NCBI GenBank assembly: GCA_039654915.1
Contig: CM077597.1
Location: 25,022,001-25,086,000 of the forward strand
Reading direction: 5' to 3'
Length of the DNA: 64,000 nt
Source: Aquilaria yunnanensis
Lineage: Eukaryota > Streptophyta > Magnoliopsida > Malvales > Thymelaeaceae
A model generated the notes under the pieces. It was not told the origin of the DNA, ran no database searches, and saw nothing but the letters and a program-made list of their open reading frames with translations. Of the stretch, positions 1-11,757 are shown in pieces. The first letter of the stretch is position 1; each line of letters begins with the position of its first letter. A program made the position numbers and the translations under genes.

Positions 1-910
1 ATGTACCAAGTGCTACCAATGACCACTGAAAATAAGGGAAAGAAAGGAGAACACTTAGAAGGCAAAACCAAAGACAAAAGCCAAACTAGTTCCAAAATCG
101 AAGCTAAGTTAGCACACCAACTTTGGATTTCTTCATAGGCTATTATCTTCTTCAATTATTCCTATTTTCTTACCCTCTTCTACTTGGCCACACCCCTGCC
201 TAAACACCATAGCACTATTGGAAAGAAAAAAGGTGAACCAGGATGAAAACAAGATGAATATGAGACAAGATAATGCAGGATTAGCTCATGGTGGTGTCCA
301 TGATTCATGCTTCTATTCAAGGATGTGTGATCAAGCTTCCCTACTGCTATTTTGACCATAGGTGAGGAACCATATAAGGGTTTTCTCCTATATTTTAAAG
401 GGGAAAAGCTACTCTAGGTGATGGCTTAAGCCAGGGGAACCTAAAGGCTATGTAATAGGCTGTGTGTGCATAAAGCACTATGGTACGCTAGCTAGCTTGC
501 TTTCGGCAAGCATAGGGTTTTTGTTCAAGTTGGGCCAAACTTGATCAATCACTTGGAGGTCTATGTTAATTGAACCTAATCAAAGTGATCACATGAATAA
601 ATTGCCAAGAAATCGCGCTTGCTATGTTAAGGAACCAAGTGTGTGTGGTGTGTGTGTTTGTGTGCTTCTTTGTTTCCATGCATATGCTAACCCATTTATT
701 ACTTATATATGTATTATGTATTATCTTGTACTTGTTTTTTTGGTGTCTTTTATGTCTTTGGATGCAAGTTAACAAAGAAACTTGGAGTTTTTTAAGTATT
801 GCAATGTTTTAAACATTGTAAAGGCACTAGGTTTAGTAAGGGTTCTTCACTGAGTACTTATGTACTCATGCCCTCTTTTTCCCCTTTCAGGTAAAGAAGT
901 GGAAAAATTA
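1..910. other. No gene seen; GT-rich simple repeat inside
   Basis: No coding region is recognisable. A short GT/TG-rich simple repeat lies at about 636-664 and generates overlapping spurious ORFs. Near 847-895 there is a short palindromic 'gagtacttatgtactc' followed by a pyrimidine-rich stretch ending in CAG. That arrangement is common in Ty3/gypsy LTRs, so this may be LTR debris, but I cannot define ends. Confidence 0.4.
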
Positions 911-1263
911 ACAACCAATTCGTTTTAACTTAAGCCAACTTAATTCAAAATGACTTATTTTTTTTCACATTTTTTTACCTGGAACTAATTTTATTTGAAA
1001 ATCAATATTATATGGATGTAATAATCCATATGAAATTAATTTTTTCTTATATTATAAAAATTTTATGAAATTTTCCTTTTTAATGCCTAAAACTAGAAAA
1101 TTCATAAAAAAATTAATAAGATTATGAAAACTATATTTTCAATGGATTATTATATTTACATAATATTTTATTTTAAATAAAATTAGTACAGGGTAAAAAA
1201 GATGTAAGAATAAAAATAAATCATTTCAAATTAAGTTGACTTAAGTTAAAACGAATTGGTTGT
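911..1263. mobile_element. Foldback MITE with long terminal inverted repeats
   Basis: The left end ACAACCAATTCGTTTTAAC is matched in inverted orientation by the right end GTTAAAACGAATTGGTTGT. The complementarity continues inward: CAACTTAATT..., then CTAATTTTATTT... and the ATAATCCAT segments also pair. Nearly the whole 353 bp can therefore fold into one AT-rich hairpin. It has no coding capacity. No clean target duplication is visible, so the superfamily is not assigned. It sits inside otherwise unannotated DNA. Confidence 0.8.
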
Positions 1264-2280
1264 GAAAGGCTAGGGAACTTCTGAGAAAGGTCTATTTACA
1301 AAAAGGTATATTTTATGATTTATGGCTAATGAAAAGAAAGCATGCAAAAGTTCATTAAAATGAACTATTGATTATGTTCTATGTTGTGTTTGTAGGCCTT
1401 GATGGCTGTAATGGGAATTATTGTATTTGGTGTAATCTTGGTATAGGCTAGGACCAGGAGGGTTATAAGAGATCTATGGCCTGAGTGTCAGGTCAAAGTA
1501 GAAGTCAAGGTCTCAGTGGGCCTGGAGACAGTTTGAGTCAAAAGATGGACCATGCATGATAATACTTAGTACATCAAAATTTTGGTGTACATGTTTTGGG
1601 CCATGTAGTTCCTACATGAAAATTTAGTCATGTACAAATTTGTATATATTGAGGGCAAGGGGACTAGGCTTCAAAGAAAAATTTACCTACGCCTTGTAAG
1701 TATTTTTGGGCTTAACCAAGCCATAAGGCACCAAGCATGGTATGTGAGAAAAAAATGCATGCATGGTTTGTAATCTACTAAACTAAGGTGTATGCTTGTA
1801 TGTACATTTGAGTGTCTAGGTACATTGGCATTAAGTATACCTTAATGAACTCCTAAAGACACTGAGACACACTTTCATATGCATGCATAAACCCCGTGGT
1901 AAATTCAACTAGTTAGGATTCCACCAATTGGGCAAAACTAAGTAACAATCTACTAAAGCTTCAAAAGCTTGAGATTCCCACCTCGGTAAGTAACAAACTG
2001 GGGTTAAGAATCCTGGGAGTCCGATTCCAATTCACCATATGAAAACCAACTGAGTAACTAAAAACAATCAGTTGATGTTAACCTCTAAAAAGGATTAGGG
2101 TGGGGGTGAGTTAGGCCTTGACAATTCATATCTAAGCATGATCTCTATGGATTGTTGATCTATTTGATTAGTTTTCTTAGTTGCATTATGTTTATGGTTT
2201 GTTTTAGTAGTTTAGTTTCTTTATTTTGTTTTCTTACTTAACTAATTCACTTGAAATTACTGATTAGATAATAATAGATG
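1264..2280. other. No gene seen
   Basis: Noncoding in all frames. It probably belongs to the upstream part of the Athila-type LTR whose U5 is recognisable just downstream, but no LTR start could be found. Confidence 0.3.
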
Positions 2281-2490
2281 AAAGTAGTGGGGTAAACAAC
2301 TTCATCCCCGTGCAATACAACCTTGATCCTTGCGTTTAGTTCCCATATAGTTAGGAGCCCTTAGCTTTCGTTCCTATATAGTACCAACACGCTATACTAT
2401 GGTTGATAGGTGCCCTTGCATTTAGTTCCCATATAGTTAAGAGCCAACATGATTCTTTATATTCATTAGTGTAGTTAAGCGGATCAAGCT
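2281..2490 (+). repeat. 3' part (U5) of a decayed Athila-type LTR
   Basis: This stretch directly precedes a tRNA-Asp-type primer site, as a 5' LTR should. It contains the phrase 'ggggtaaacaacttcatccc' that resembles the end of Athila LTRs. It also contains an internal near-duplicate: 'cttgcgtttagttcccatat' at about 2331 and 'cttgcatttagttcccatat' at about 2414. The left boundary and any matching 3' LTR were not found. Confidence 0.45.
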
Positions 2491-2492
2491 TT

Positions 2493-2511
2493 TAGTGCCA
2501 TTGCTAGGGAA
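2493..2511 (+). other. Primer binding site (tRNA-Asp type), decayed
   Basis: TAGTGCCATTGCTAGGGAA matches the Athila/Tat primer site TGGCGCCGTTGCCGGGGAA except at five positions. All five are C-to-T or G-to-A changes, as expected from deamination of methylated cytosines. It lies about 150 bp upstream of the gag remnant, in the expected place. Confidence 0.75.
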
Positions 2512-2641
2512 TTCATTGGTACCTGAATTTCTAATCTCTATTAATCTAATCACTTATTTTGTTGCAATAGTTTTTCCTTCTACTTTTTTAGTTTTAATTC
2601 CTTTATTGATAATTTCTTGTTTTTCATAGCACATTTAGTGT

Positions 2642-4060
2642 ATGGCTCGAACCAACCCTGTTGAGGTTCGAAACATTGATCCAAAAATTGAACAACACTT
2701 AAGGAGACTTTAACATACAAGGAGCCTTGAGTTACAGCTACTACTTTAGGAAGTTGAGCTAGAATGAGAAAATCAAGGGTAAAGAATCATGGAAGGGTAG
2801 AATCAAGTTTAGATTGTGTCTGACTATGCTAAGCCATTAGTTCCTAGTATGAAATCTAGTATTATTTGGCCCCTCGTAACTCTAATAATTTTTAGATCAA
2901 GTTTAATATTATTAATATGATTCAGAATTAAGTATGGTTTCACAGTTTGGCCATTGTGGATCCTATTGCCAACATTGCTAAGTTTCTTGAGATATGTTAT
3001 ACAATCAAAATTAATGGAGCTAGTAAGGATAATATTTATTTGATATTATTTTCATTCCCATTGAGAGGAAGGACAAAGAAATGGTTGCATCACATTCAAG
3101 AGGTTCTATTACCACATGGAATATTGTTGCTAAAAAATTTCTATTGAAATAGTTTACTCTGGCAAACACTACAAAGCTTCGTAATGATATTTTTGCTTTT
3201 ACCTAGACAGATTTAGAGACACTATATGGGACTTAAGAATTGTTAAAAGATTTGCTAAGAAAATGTCCACATCATGTTTTGGCTACTTTGTTACAGTTTC
3301 AAACATTTTAGAATGGTCTAAATTATCCATCCAGGCATATAGCTGATGCAGCATTTAGTGGTACTTTGAATAACAAGATGCCCAAAGTAGCTTAGGAACT
3401 GATTGAAGAAATAGCCATGAATAATTATCAAAAGTAGTCTTCTTCTCAAATTAAACCAAATGGAGCTATTTTTGCTTAAATCTATTACATAGTTTCTACT
3501 TTGGCAATGCAAGTAGAGGCATTCACCAAGACAATTTATGGTATTCCTATGTCACAAAGGCTTACTGTAGTTATTTTATGTTGTGGAGAAGGCCATCCAA
3601 GCCAAGATTTTCTAAGTTATAATTGGATGAGTAAGCTGAAACAAGTAGATTCATGGGAAATCCTCCTAGACCACATAACAATCCATATATAGTTACACTT
3701 ATAATCTAAGTTGGAAAAATCACCCATTTTTTTTCATGGTATAATCAGAGGCAACAACAACCGCCACCACCACTACAACAAAAAATGCCGAATATGGAAG
3801 AATTGTTGGCAAAGTATATTCAGACTTTTGAACCCCAATTTGACACTATCAAATCTTCATTGAGAAGCCAACAATAAAGCATCCAAAATTTGGAAAATCA
3901 GTTAGGCTAGCTTTGCTAAATTTATTCAAAAAGATTGCAAGATACTTTGCCTGCAAATATTGAAAGAAACCCAAGAAGCCCGTATAAACCCATTGTTAGA
4001 GAGTGGATGCTCATGCTGACGTCTAGCTAATGATGTTAAACCAATTGCATCTTAGAAGGC
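2642..4060 (+). pseudogene. Athila-type Ty3/gypsy gag remnant
   Basis: The frame opens with ATG at 2642 (MARTNPVEVRNIDPKIEQHL) and is soon broken by stops. Conserved gag pieces follow in shifting frames: a segment reading IVDPIANIAKFLEICYTIKINGAS near 2950 (quoted in parts: 'IANIAKFLEICYTIKING'), 'TTKLRNDIFAFT' near 3170, and 'DLLRKCPHHVLATLLQFQTF' near 3250-3310, then 'IADAAFSGTLNNK' near 3340. This order is that of the Athila capsid domain. Many stop codons and at least one frameshift make it non-functional. No protease or RT follows, so the element lost pol or was non-autonomous. Confidence 0.75.
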
Positions 4061-5459
4061 AACTAAAGTGAATTCTAAATTTTCTTTATTATTCATTTTG
4101 ATAAATTTTTCTTTCTTAGCTTTGAATTTTGCTTAAGATGCTTTTGGCAATGACTTAGTATTTTTAATGTGTTCTCTTGTAGAAACATAGATTTTGATGA
4201 TGGTAAATATTTCAAAAAGAGAACTCTAGAGCTTTACATAATTCAAGTCATGCCCACGATCGAGCTCAGGTACCATTCACACACCATGTCATGCCGAAGT
4301 AATTTAAATTTCTAAAATTTTAAGTTTCAAAAGCCTAACATGGTCATTGTTACGCCTGTGTTTCTGGCTGTGTCTCGAACATGAACCTTGTCATAGACGT
4401 TTCTAGGTCTACAATGGGTTTTTCAAGAATTTTTCAAAATTTAAGCTTTAGGAGGTGAACATCCTCAAGGTCACGCCCATGGTAGGACCAACATCCTTCC
4501 TTTGCAAATTTTTCCGGAAAGATTCCATTCCTCGGGTTATGCCAGTGACATGTGGTGTGTAGTGTAGATACGGTTGTGTGTCATGCCTATGATGACACCC
4601 ATGTACTCATTTTTTAAAAACTTTTCATTAAAATGCCGAAAACACGGTCAGAGTCACGACTGCGGACAACGGCGTGCTCATGCCTAGTTTAATGACATGG
4701 CCGAAGTCATGGTTGTGACTGAGGTGATGTCTTACAGAAATAAAAGGGGTCACGAGTTGCGGCCACTCCACTTTCCCACCTCGCAAGAAGCCCTCATTCT
4801 GCTCCCGTGCAAACTCAAACCCTAGCTTCAAAACTTCCCAGGCACACTTTCTTCTTGCCAGAGACACTTGCCAAAGTCCATTCCATTTATTTCTCATCTC
4901 TCTCTCTTGTCTTTTTCTCTCTACAGGTACCACTTCCTCTCTATACATTTATTTTAAATTTTTTAGAGATCCAGTTGATTTTATCGAATGGGTATGTGTT
5001 ATTTGTGTTTAGGATAAGAATCTTACGAGGTATGAAGTTTGATTTTAAGTTTGTGCATGATTTTGGTTTAATGTGGATTTTGGGTATTGTTGAGTTATGA
5101 GCATGCAAGTATTATTTACAATAATTTTCTTGGTTGGGTTGTGATGAATTCGTGGATTTGAGGCTGATATACTGCATAAGATTTGTAGTGACATTTTACA
5201 TTCTGAACATGGCAACCCAAAGTTCTGAATATAGTCTTCCGCAGTTTTGTTTGCTTGTGATATAGTGGCAGGAACTAATTTAGAACCGCTGATTCCTTTG
5301 AAATAATGTTTTGTTAGTAAGCTTGATCACATTTCTAAATAAAGTATAGATTGGGACGTGTGTAGTGAGAAATTTCTAAATTAGCAAACATTATTAAATT
5401 ATTATAAGCTTGCTACTGGGTACTATCTTCTACTTGTTCAATTTAATTACAGGTGTTCA
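4061..5459 (+). other. Noncoding interior of the Athila-type remnant
   Basis: No protein similarity recognised. Several short repeats of the type 'tcatgcc..atgac' occur between 4240 and 4740. Open frames here are short and not conserved. The position between gag and a second ORF remnant suggests the pol region has been replaced or deleted. Confidence 0.35.
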
Positions 5460-6300
5460 TGGCCCATAACATAGTGAAGAAGGTGCCCTTGTGGGAACCA
5501 GACTGTGATCCCCATTAGTTTACAATGGCAAGGGCTACAATGTTTTTGGGGCCACATGTGGGCGAGAAACCACCCATCATCTTGTTTTTTACATGAAAAG
5601 TATTTATAATCAATATGTTCGGGCTATAATAAGGGACAGGGGATGATAGCAGTTTTGCCAGCCCCGAGTATTGCTTCCATGACAATGGCTTGGGATTCTA
5701 CACAAATCCGTATGTTGCTGGTCACTTTGCAGCTCTCATGATTCAAGTGAAAATACGAGGGAGGCAGGTGTTGATTCATATTCATCAGCTGAATGTACTT
5801 GTCGGCGTCCAGAACATCTAGGGGCCCTGCCCATACTTATCTTCTGATAGATTTGGCTATCATATTTTGTGGGGGACTGGATGAGTATAGCATTCAACCT
5901 GGTATGATAGCTACCTTCACGACCACCTAGTTGATCCTTGACTATCGAGCATGGCTTGCATTTGTCAATGCGAGATTGTTTCCGATGTCACTTCAGAGAA
6001 GCTGAGATTTTATATGCTCTTCCTATTGAAGGGCCGACTGATGTAGGGAAGTTTATTTTGGAGATCATTCGGATAGCTACTAAAGGCTATATGCTTAACA
6101 TTTCCAGGAGTTGTTTACAGCGTTGATGATGATGAACGTACTGCATGATCCTGATTCCTAAAGCCCAGGGATAGTATTCTTTTTGGACAATGCTAACTCC
6201 ACCAACTTATTTTTTCAAGCCATGCCATGCAAGAGAAGATGTCCATGACAGCATGCCATCATTTATGAGGACTTTGATGAGTATGATACAGAGGTAGGCT
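5460..6300 (+). pseudogene. Second ORF remnant, putative plant transposon-protein domain
   Basis: A decayed reading frame begins MAHNIVKKVPLWEP. It contains 'VKIRGRQVLIHIHQLNVLVG' and, in another frame (5938-6126), 'REAEILYALPIEGPTDVGKF'. These pieces resemble the extra ORF of Athila-like elements annotated in databases as a 'putative plant transposon protein' domain. Several stops and frame changes are present. The assignment rests on remembered family resemblance and is tentative. A profile search would decide it. Confidence 0.45.
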
Positions 6301-6690
6301 TATCACCTTGAGCCTAAAGAAGACGGATCGACATCGCATGGACACATCTATCTTTACTTTTTTAGTTTTTTATCCTATTAGTGTTATTTTGGATATTATT
6401 TCTATTTTTGCACCATGTTTTGTGATACTACTGCTAATGGGGTTCGGTTACCCCTAATTATGGTTTGCTTCTTATTTTATTTTTGTTATTTCTTTTTTAT
6501 TATATCTCTATTTTATGCTTTAATGCAAATTTTTTTTTTTTCTTTTGAGCTTTTCTCTATTGAACCCGAGGCTACGAATTTTTCCAGAACTACTGGAATT
6601 ACAGATTGCCCGACAAGCAACCAAAATTTTCTAGACAGTATAAATTTGTTTTGCCCTTGAAATTATTCTTTTCTTAATGCTTTAATTGCC

Positions 6691-6732
6691 TGTACATTGA
6701 GGGCAATGTACATCTTGAGTGTGGGCAAGTGG
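6691..6732 (+). other. Athila-type motif before the 3' LTR region
   Basis: 'acattgagggcaatgtacat' followed by 'cttgagtgtgggcaagtgg' is like the 'ttgaggacaatgt...ttaagtgtgggg' motif that precedes the polypurine tract in Athila/Tat elements. It marks the 3' side of the Athila remnant. No 3' LTR could be matched downstream. Confidence 0.45.
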
Positions 6733-8629
6733 TTAGCTTAAACACTTAATTTTTAAAATTTTTTAAAAGTTATTTTTGAAAAATTTTGAACAAATATTTT
6801 TAAGTTATACTGTTAAGCATGAATTAATATTGGATGAAGTTGATTGTTACTTTATGGTGTTGATTTCTTAGCTTGAGTATTAAGAAAGTGATTTTTGAGA
6901 TCCTAGTTTATATATTTTTTAATATTTTATAATTCATGATCAAGCTATTAATGATGGTCTTTAGAAGTTATTTTTGAATCAAAATCATTGTATTTAATAC
7001 ACTATTTCAAAACATAATAAATTGTGAATTCATATGCATGGTATGTGGTATGTTTTCTCTATGCTTGTAATAGCCCAACCCTAATTTGGTTTATTTTACT
7101 GTTTTGGTTATTTTTGGTCAAGGCCAAAGAGAAGGAAGAAAAAAGAACAAGAAGCAAGGAAACGAAAAAAAATGAGGTGAATTACGAAAAAGAAACAAAA
7201 AAAAGAGACAGACATAAGGTTTGTTAAAAGGGGAGAATAAGAAAAAAAAAATAAGGTTTTTGGCATTTCACTTACTTTCTCATGTTCCTACTACATTGTC
7301 CTTGCAGAGTAGAAGAAAAAACCATCAATAGGAAGCATTTGTGAATTTTCTCTTCAAATAGAGAATCATTGGTAAGTGCTCATTAGTTTATTTTTTTAAT
7401 GCATATGCTAGTTTATTCTTAGAATTTGAAAAAGGAATTGGTTGATGATTTGGCTGAATACAATTTATTTTGTATAACTGAAAGAGATGATTGATGATTG
7501 AAAATGTTTAGAATGAATTAGGGATAAGTTTGGTGAGCCTTTGGCTGGGTATTTATGGAATTTGAGAATTGCAGGAAGGCTGTGAAGATGGAAGATGAAG
7601 AACACATGCTTTTGAGTATATTGGGTTAATTACAAAGTCTCTAAGGTTTTGTGGCATGTTTATCGAGATCCTATAATTTAAAAACTTACAATCTTGTGAA
7701 TGCAGGTGTGCGAGCTACAACAGATAATCAGGTTAGTAATGACACCAGTCCCTGGGGCTTTTTAACACTGGTTTAGTGAATTCTTAAGCTCCAGAAATGT
7801 TTATTTGGGTCAATATGAGAGATTTGTTTTGCATTATTTCTTAAATTGATTATATTTTAATATAAACTTTTTCATAATTATTTTAGGTGGCTAAACCATT
7901 ACTTTATAAGTTGAAAAGTTGTGTTTTGAGGTAAGTGGCTACTGCCACTTTTAAAATTTATATCATTTTGATATTATATATATACATTATTTCTTCAAAG
8001 TATTAATTTTTCCAATTAACTAATCTTTCAATATTGCGATTTAGAATTATTTTTCATTAATTTGATTTTCAATGAGAATAAGAGTTTTCATGTACATCTT
8101 TTATTATGAATTTTTTTTCCAAGTATTTCATTTATTTACCTAGTTATCTACTTCTTCAAGTTATACTTAACTTATTGTGTTTGATTAAATAAGTTTAGAT
8201 CTTATACGTTTTGATTATGATACTTTACACTAAAATTTTATCAAAATTGCAATGCTCTAAATTTCTATTCTGACTCTGTTTTGTTGGGTGTTAGTTCTAT
8301 GTCCATTCTACTATAAAAGTCTAGTTTTTGACCATCTATGTAGTGTATTTTGTTTCAAAGTGGACTGTTTTTAAAACCAGTCCTTCTAGGCTCTAGACCA
8401 ATGTTAATTATTAGTTAGTTCTGGATGAACTACAGCTATGTAAGTGTAGTCATAGTGATCACGTTACCCACTCTGCTCTGAACTTCTATTCTTTTATTAT
8501 TTGCTCAGTTCTTAAAATTGTTATTACATTAATTATTCTCTGACTCTTCAAAAAAATAATCATAAATTTAGATCAAGTATTCTCCTCCTTATAAGTTGCA
8601 CAAATAAAAAAGTGGTTATCTTCCATAGG
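6733..8629. other. AT-rich DNA, no gene seen
   Basis: No recognisable protein, repeat or element end. A 67-codon Lys/Glu-rich ORF at 7024-7227 is low-complexity and has no family resemblance. Confidence 0.4.
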
Positions 8630-8965
8630 CATATGGCACCTAGACTCATCATCCATCCACATCGGGGGGAATGGAGGAAATGATGATGATGTTTCTACTG
8701 TTCAACTAGCAGGAAAGTGGTGTGAGGCTCTTGCTCAGTGAAATTGACCAAATCATGCTAACCCTTTTGCATAGCTTGATGTAGTAGTTGTGGCTAATGC
8801 ATTGCTACAATAGTTGGTTATGCAACTTGACCAACAAGGTGAAGTAGGTACTCATCTGGGTATTGGTGTACAATGTGAGAATGGTGAAAATGACCTTAAT
8901 GAATTTCTGAGGCTATGACCTGATAGATTTAATGGTGAATGTGATCTAGAGGATCCCAGGTATTG
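8630..8965 (+). pseudogene. Chromovirus-type gag fragment
   Basis: A short decayed frame reads 'NGGNDDDVSTVQLAGKW' and later 'LNEFLRL' - stop - 'PDRFNGECDLEDP'. The last block resembles the start of the retrotransposon gag capsid domain of chromoviruses ('F..l.P..F.G..dP'). At least four stops interrupt it. It ends abruptly near 8965, where LTR-like sequence begins. Confidence 0.5.
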
Positions 8966-8984
8966 TATTTTAATGATGGAAGTG

Positions 8985-9320
8985 TTTTCATCTTGGCAAG
9001 AAATAGGCCTAGAAGCCTATATCCGGAAGTCTAGGGACTGGGCTACTTCTAGAGGCCCAAATAGATCCAAATGGGAACTCCTTCTTGGAAGGAAATTATA
9101 TCCTATAAATATGGGATATGCTACAAGATTTTTATCCTAAAGATGAATTACTAGGAGCACACCTCAACTATATAAACCCCTCACTAATCCCAAGGTACGA
9201 CATTCAGACTTTCCTCTCCTTCTACCTACTACTCTTCATCGGAAAGCTAACTTGAGCATGAGAGGGTTTCCCTCAGGATCACACCTTATGGCTATGACAC
9301 TGTCTTTATATGCAGGACCT
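8985..9320 (+). repeat. LTR-like fragment of a Tat-type element
   Basis: The block has a TATA box (TATATAAA at about 9169-9176). It also has the phrase 'ctaacttgagcatgagaggg' and a downstream 'tatatgcagg', a layout typical of the 3' half of Tat-lineage LTRs in plus orientation. No partner LTR or target duplication was found. The adjacent pol runs on the minus strand, so the two may come from different elements. Confidence 0.4.
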
Positions 9321-9753
9321 CAATCTACGATTCACGAAGCTCTTGGGCTTAACTTACCCGATCATCTTAACCATTAATTTGGCATTAAAGGGCATTGTGC
9401 TTGACCAGGTCTTTGACCTTTTGTGGGTGTTGGGGGTTGGAAAATTGATCCTTAAGCATTAATTCAACATTTACTATTACATCCTTGAGCGGTTAAGGAC
9501 CCCCAAGGGTCAACAATTTATGGCCCACCCTCCTCGGTTGGAAGGGGGCCAGTTAATAAGCATGGGTTGTAGCCTTCTCTAGGTATACTCCATTACTTGT
9601 GTTTAGTGCTTAAGGTGTTGTTTTCTTACTGGTGAATCTGAGCTTTGGTAGGACGTAATTGTTGCATATGGTTTTGGGGGAATAATGGGTGGCTCGAAAG
9701 ACGGTACTCCACTTTAAGCTTGAGGCTTTTGCGAGAATACTAGCTTCCTTTAG

Positions 9754-10269
9754 TTGGAATTGAGCAATGAGCAAAGTGCCAAAGAGGAACTTACAAAAGA
9801 CCTCCAGTTGGTGAAGGAGGCTAGGCAGGCAGAGGAAGGTGTCACCAAGGAGTTAAAGTTGAAGGTGGGGCAGCTGCAAGGGGATCTAAAGCAATCTTTG
9901 GAAAAGGAAGCTGAGGCCGATCAACTGATGGCCTTGCTGAAGGCGGCAAAGTCCAAGATAGGATCTATTGTGGTCACTCTGCCGATGGATAAGTACACCC
10001 CACTGAACCTGATGACCATTGTGGGCAAGGCTAGCTCAAGCTCAGTTGTTTCTATGATGTCCCTTGTAAAGCGCATCGACCGGGTTGGCTCTGTTAGGTG
10101 TGAGGGCCACTTAGAATACCAATGCCTTCAAACCAAGGCCAATGTTCACTTGATGGAGCTCAGCACACTTGCCTTGAAGGCAGAGAATGGGCTTGGAAGG
10201 CTGCCTTCCTGGAATTCAAGTTTTTCTTTCCTGGCACTTTCAGGTCGAGCGAGTGAATCCAAACCTTAA
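9754..10269 (+). CDS. Coiled-coil ORF, candidate antisense ORF of a Tat element
   Basis: The frame is open for 171 codons but begins at TTG; the first ATG in frame is internal, so this may be an exon-like or truncated fragment. Residues ~1-70 are rich in E, K, L, Q with heptad spacing (for example 'ELKLKVGQLQGDLKQSLEKE') and should form a coiled coil. It faces the minus-strand Tat pol that ends near 10770, i.e. the two are convergent. Some Tat-lineage elements are reported to carry an antisense ORF between pol and 3' LTR whose product has a 'gypsy-type transposon' domain with a coiled coil. The match here rests on position and coiled-coil character only. Confidence 0.4.
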   Translation: MELSNEQSAKEELTKDLQLVKEARQAEEGVTKELKLKVGQLQGDLKQSLEKEAEADQLMALLKAAKSKIGSIVVTLPMDKYTPLNLMTIVGKASSSSVVSMMSLVKRIDRVGSVRCEGHLEYQCLQTKANVHLMELSTLALKAENGLGRLPSWNSSFSFLALSGRASESKP

Positions 10270-10769
10270 TCTCTCATCTCTCTAAGCTTACGAGGATCTG
10301 AGTTCATATTATAAGTCTTTGTTGAAGGAATGGAAAGCTATGATTCTTAACTTTAACGAGGACGCATCGACGATGAATCTTGATGAGGACCTTTTTCCAG
10401 AAAATTGTTTTTAGCCCTCATTCTTAGCCCCTGTCCACATTTTTTGCTTTTGTTTCCATAGGATCCTCCTTCACTTTCTATAATAGAATTATTTTGTAAA
10501 GAAATTATTTAATGAGAAGTTTTATCTTTATGATGGCTCATTCTTTTATGTTTTCAAATGACTATAACATTTAATGACTTATTATGAATTTTTTTCACAA
10601 GTATGGGGCCTTTGTAGTGGGGCCTCATCCAGTGATCTTAAGCACTCGAGAGATTCACGAAGCCTTTTTTTTTATATGATAAGAACATGAACCAGTAGAG
10701 GAGTGCCTCTTTATTTGTTAGTAATCAAAGTGCATACTGTGAAGTAATCATTTCTGCGATAATCTAAGC

Positions 10770-11752
10770 AAAGTATAGTGACAACTCATTCGAATGATAG
10801 TTTATGGGTAGCTTTTTTCCTTCTGAAGTTGCCAACTCATGGACTTCTTCTTTAAGCCTCTTTATGACCAGGTAAGGTCTATCCCAATTTTTCCTTAGTG
10901 CCTCGTCCCCTGGGTTCCTACAAGTCAGTTCAGCTTTGATAAGGGCCAGACCCCCTACTTGAATATCTTTGTGTTTCGTCCTTTAATCATGAGTTAAGGT
11001 AGCTCGTTGCCTAAAGGCCATAATGCAAACCTTTGCATCTTCCCTTACTTCTTCCAGCAAATCCAAACTTCCTTCAAGGTCTTTCTTAATCTGAGTAAAG
11101 TTGTAGGCTTGTGCTCACAAGGTAGGGCAAGAGATTTCCACGAGTATAAGGGCATTGGTTCCATAGGTCATTGTGAAAGGTGATTCTCCCATTTGTTTCA
11201 AGGAGTTTTGCTGTAGTCCCACAAAATGCTTGGTAGTTCCTTTACCCACCAACCTTTGGCCTCTCCCAGCCTCTTTTTTAAACCTTATTTTATTGTCATA
11301 TTGGTGACCTTTACTTGCCCATTGGATTGAAGATGAGAGACAGGGGCAAAATAGAGGCGGATGCCCTTGTCTTCAGCGAATCATTGAACTTGTTGGTTTC
11401 CAAATAATTTTCCATTGTCAGTGACGATGGTTCGTGGGCACCTAAAATGACAAATGATATTCTTCCGTAAAAACTTAGTGATTTGGGGGGCCGAGATAGA
11501 GGCTAAGGGCTGCACTTCTACCCTCTTGGTGAAGTAATATACTACCACAATACAATACTTTATTTGCTCTATGGCCATGGGCAGCATTCCTATCAAATCT
11601 AACCCCCACATGGCAAATGGCTAGGGGTCCACTACTAAAGAGGCATCGAAGGAAGGCAACTCTGTATTCTCAATCGAGATGGCAATTACGGCATATACGG
11701 GCAAACTTCCTGGTGTCTCTTCTGATTGTAAGCTAGAAGTAGCCTTGCCTCT
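10770..11752 (-). pseudogene. Tat-type Ty3/gypsy integrase, 3' part of pol
   Basis: Reading leftward: a decayed zinc-finger tail ('RQGYF', then 'RDTRKFARICRNC'), then the integrase core in one open frame (11381-11611) with 'MWGLDLIGMLPMA' and 'TIVTDNGKLFG'. The C-terminal domain follows, with 'LDLLEEVREDAKVCIMAFRQ' and 'NWDRPYLV' down to about 10790. The first two catalytic Asp positions are visible. Frameshifts and stops occur throughout. The upstream half of the zinc finger lies on the far side of the LTR inserted at 11758-13163. Confidence 0.8.
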
Positions 11753-11757
11753 ATTAC

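Noticed and set aside
563..812. Overlapping ORFs with Val/Cys-rich sequence
   Set aside because: Produced by a GT simple repeat in both strands; no codon bias or family resemblance.
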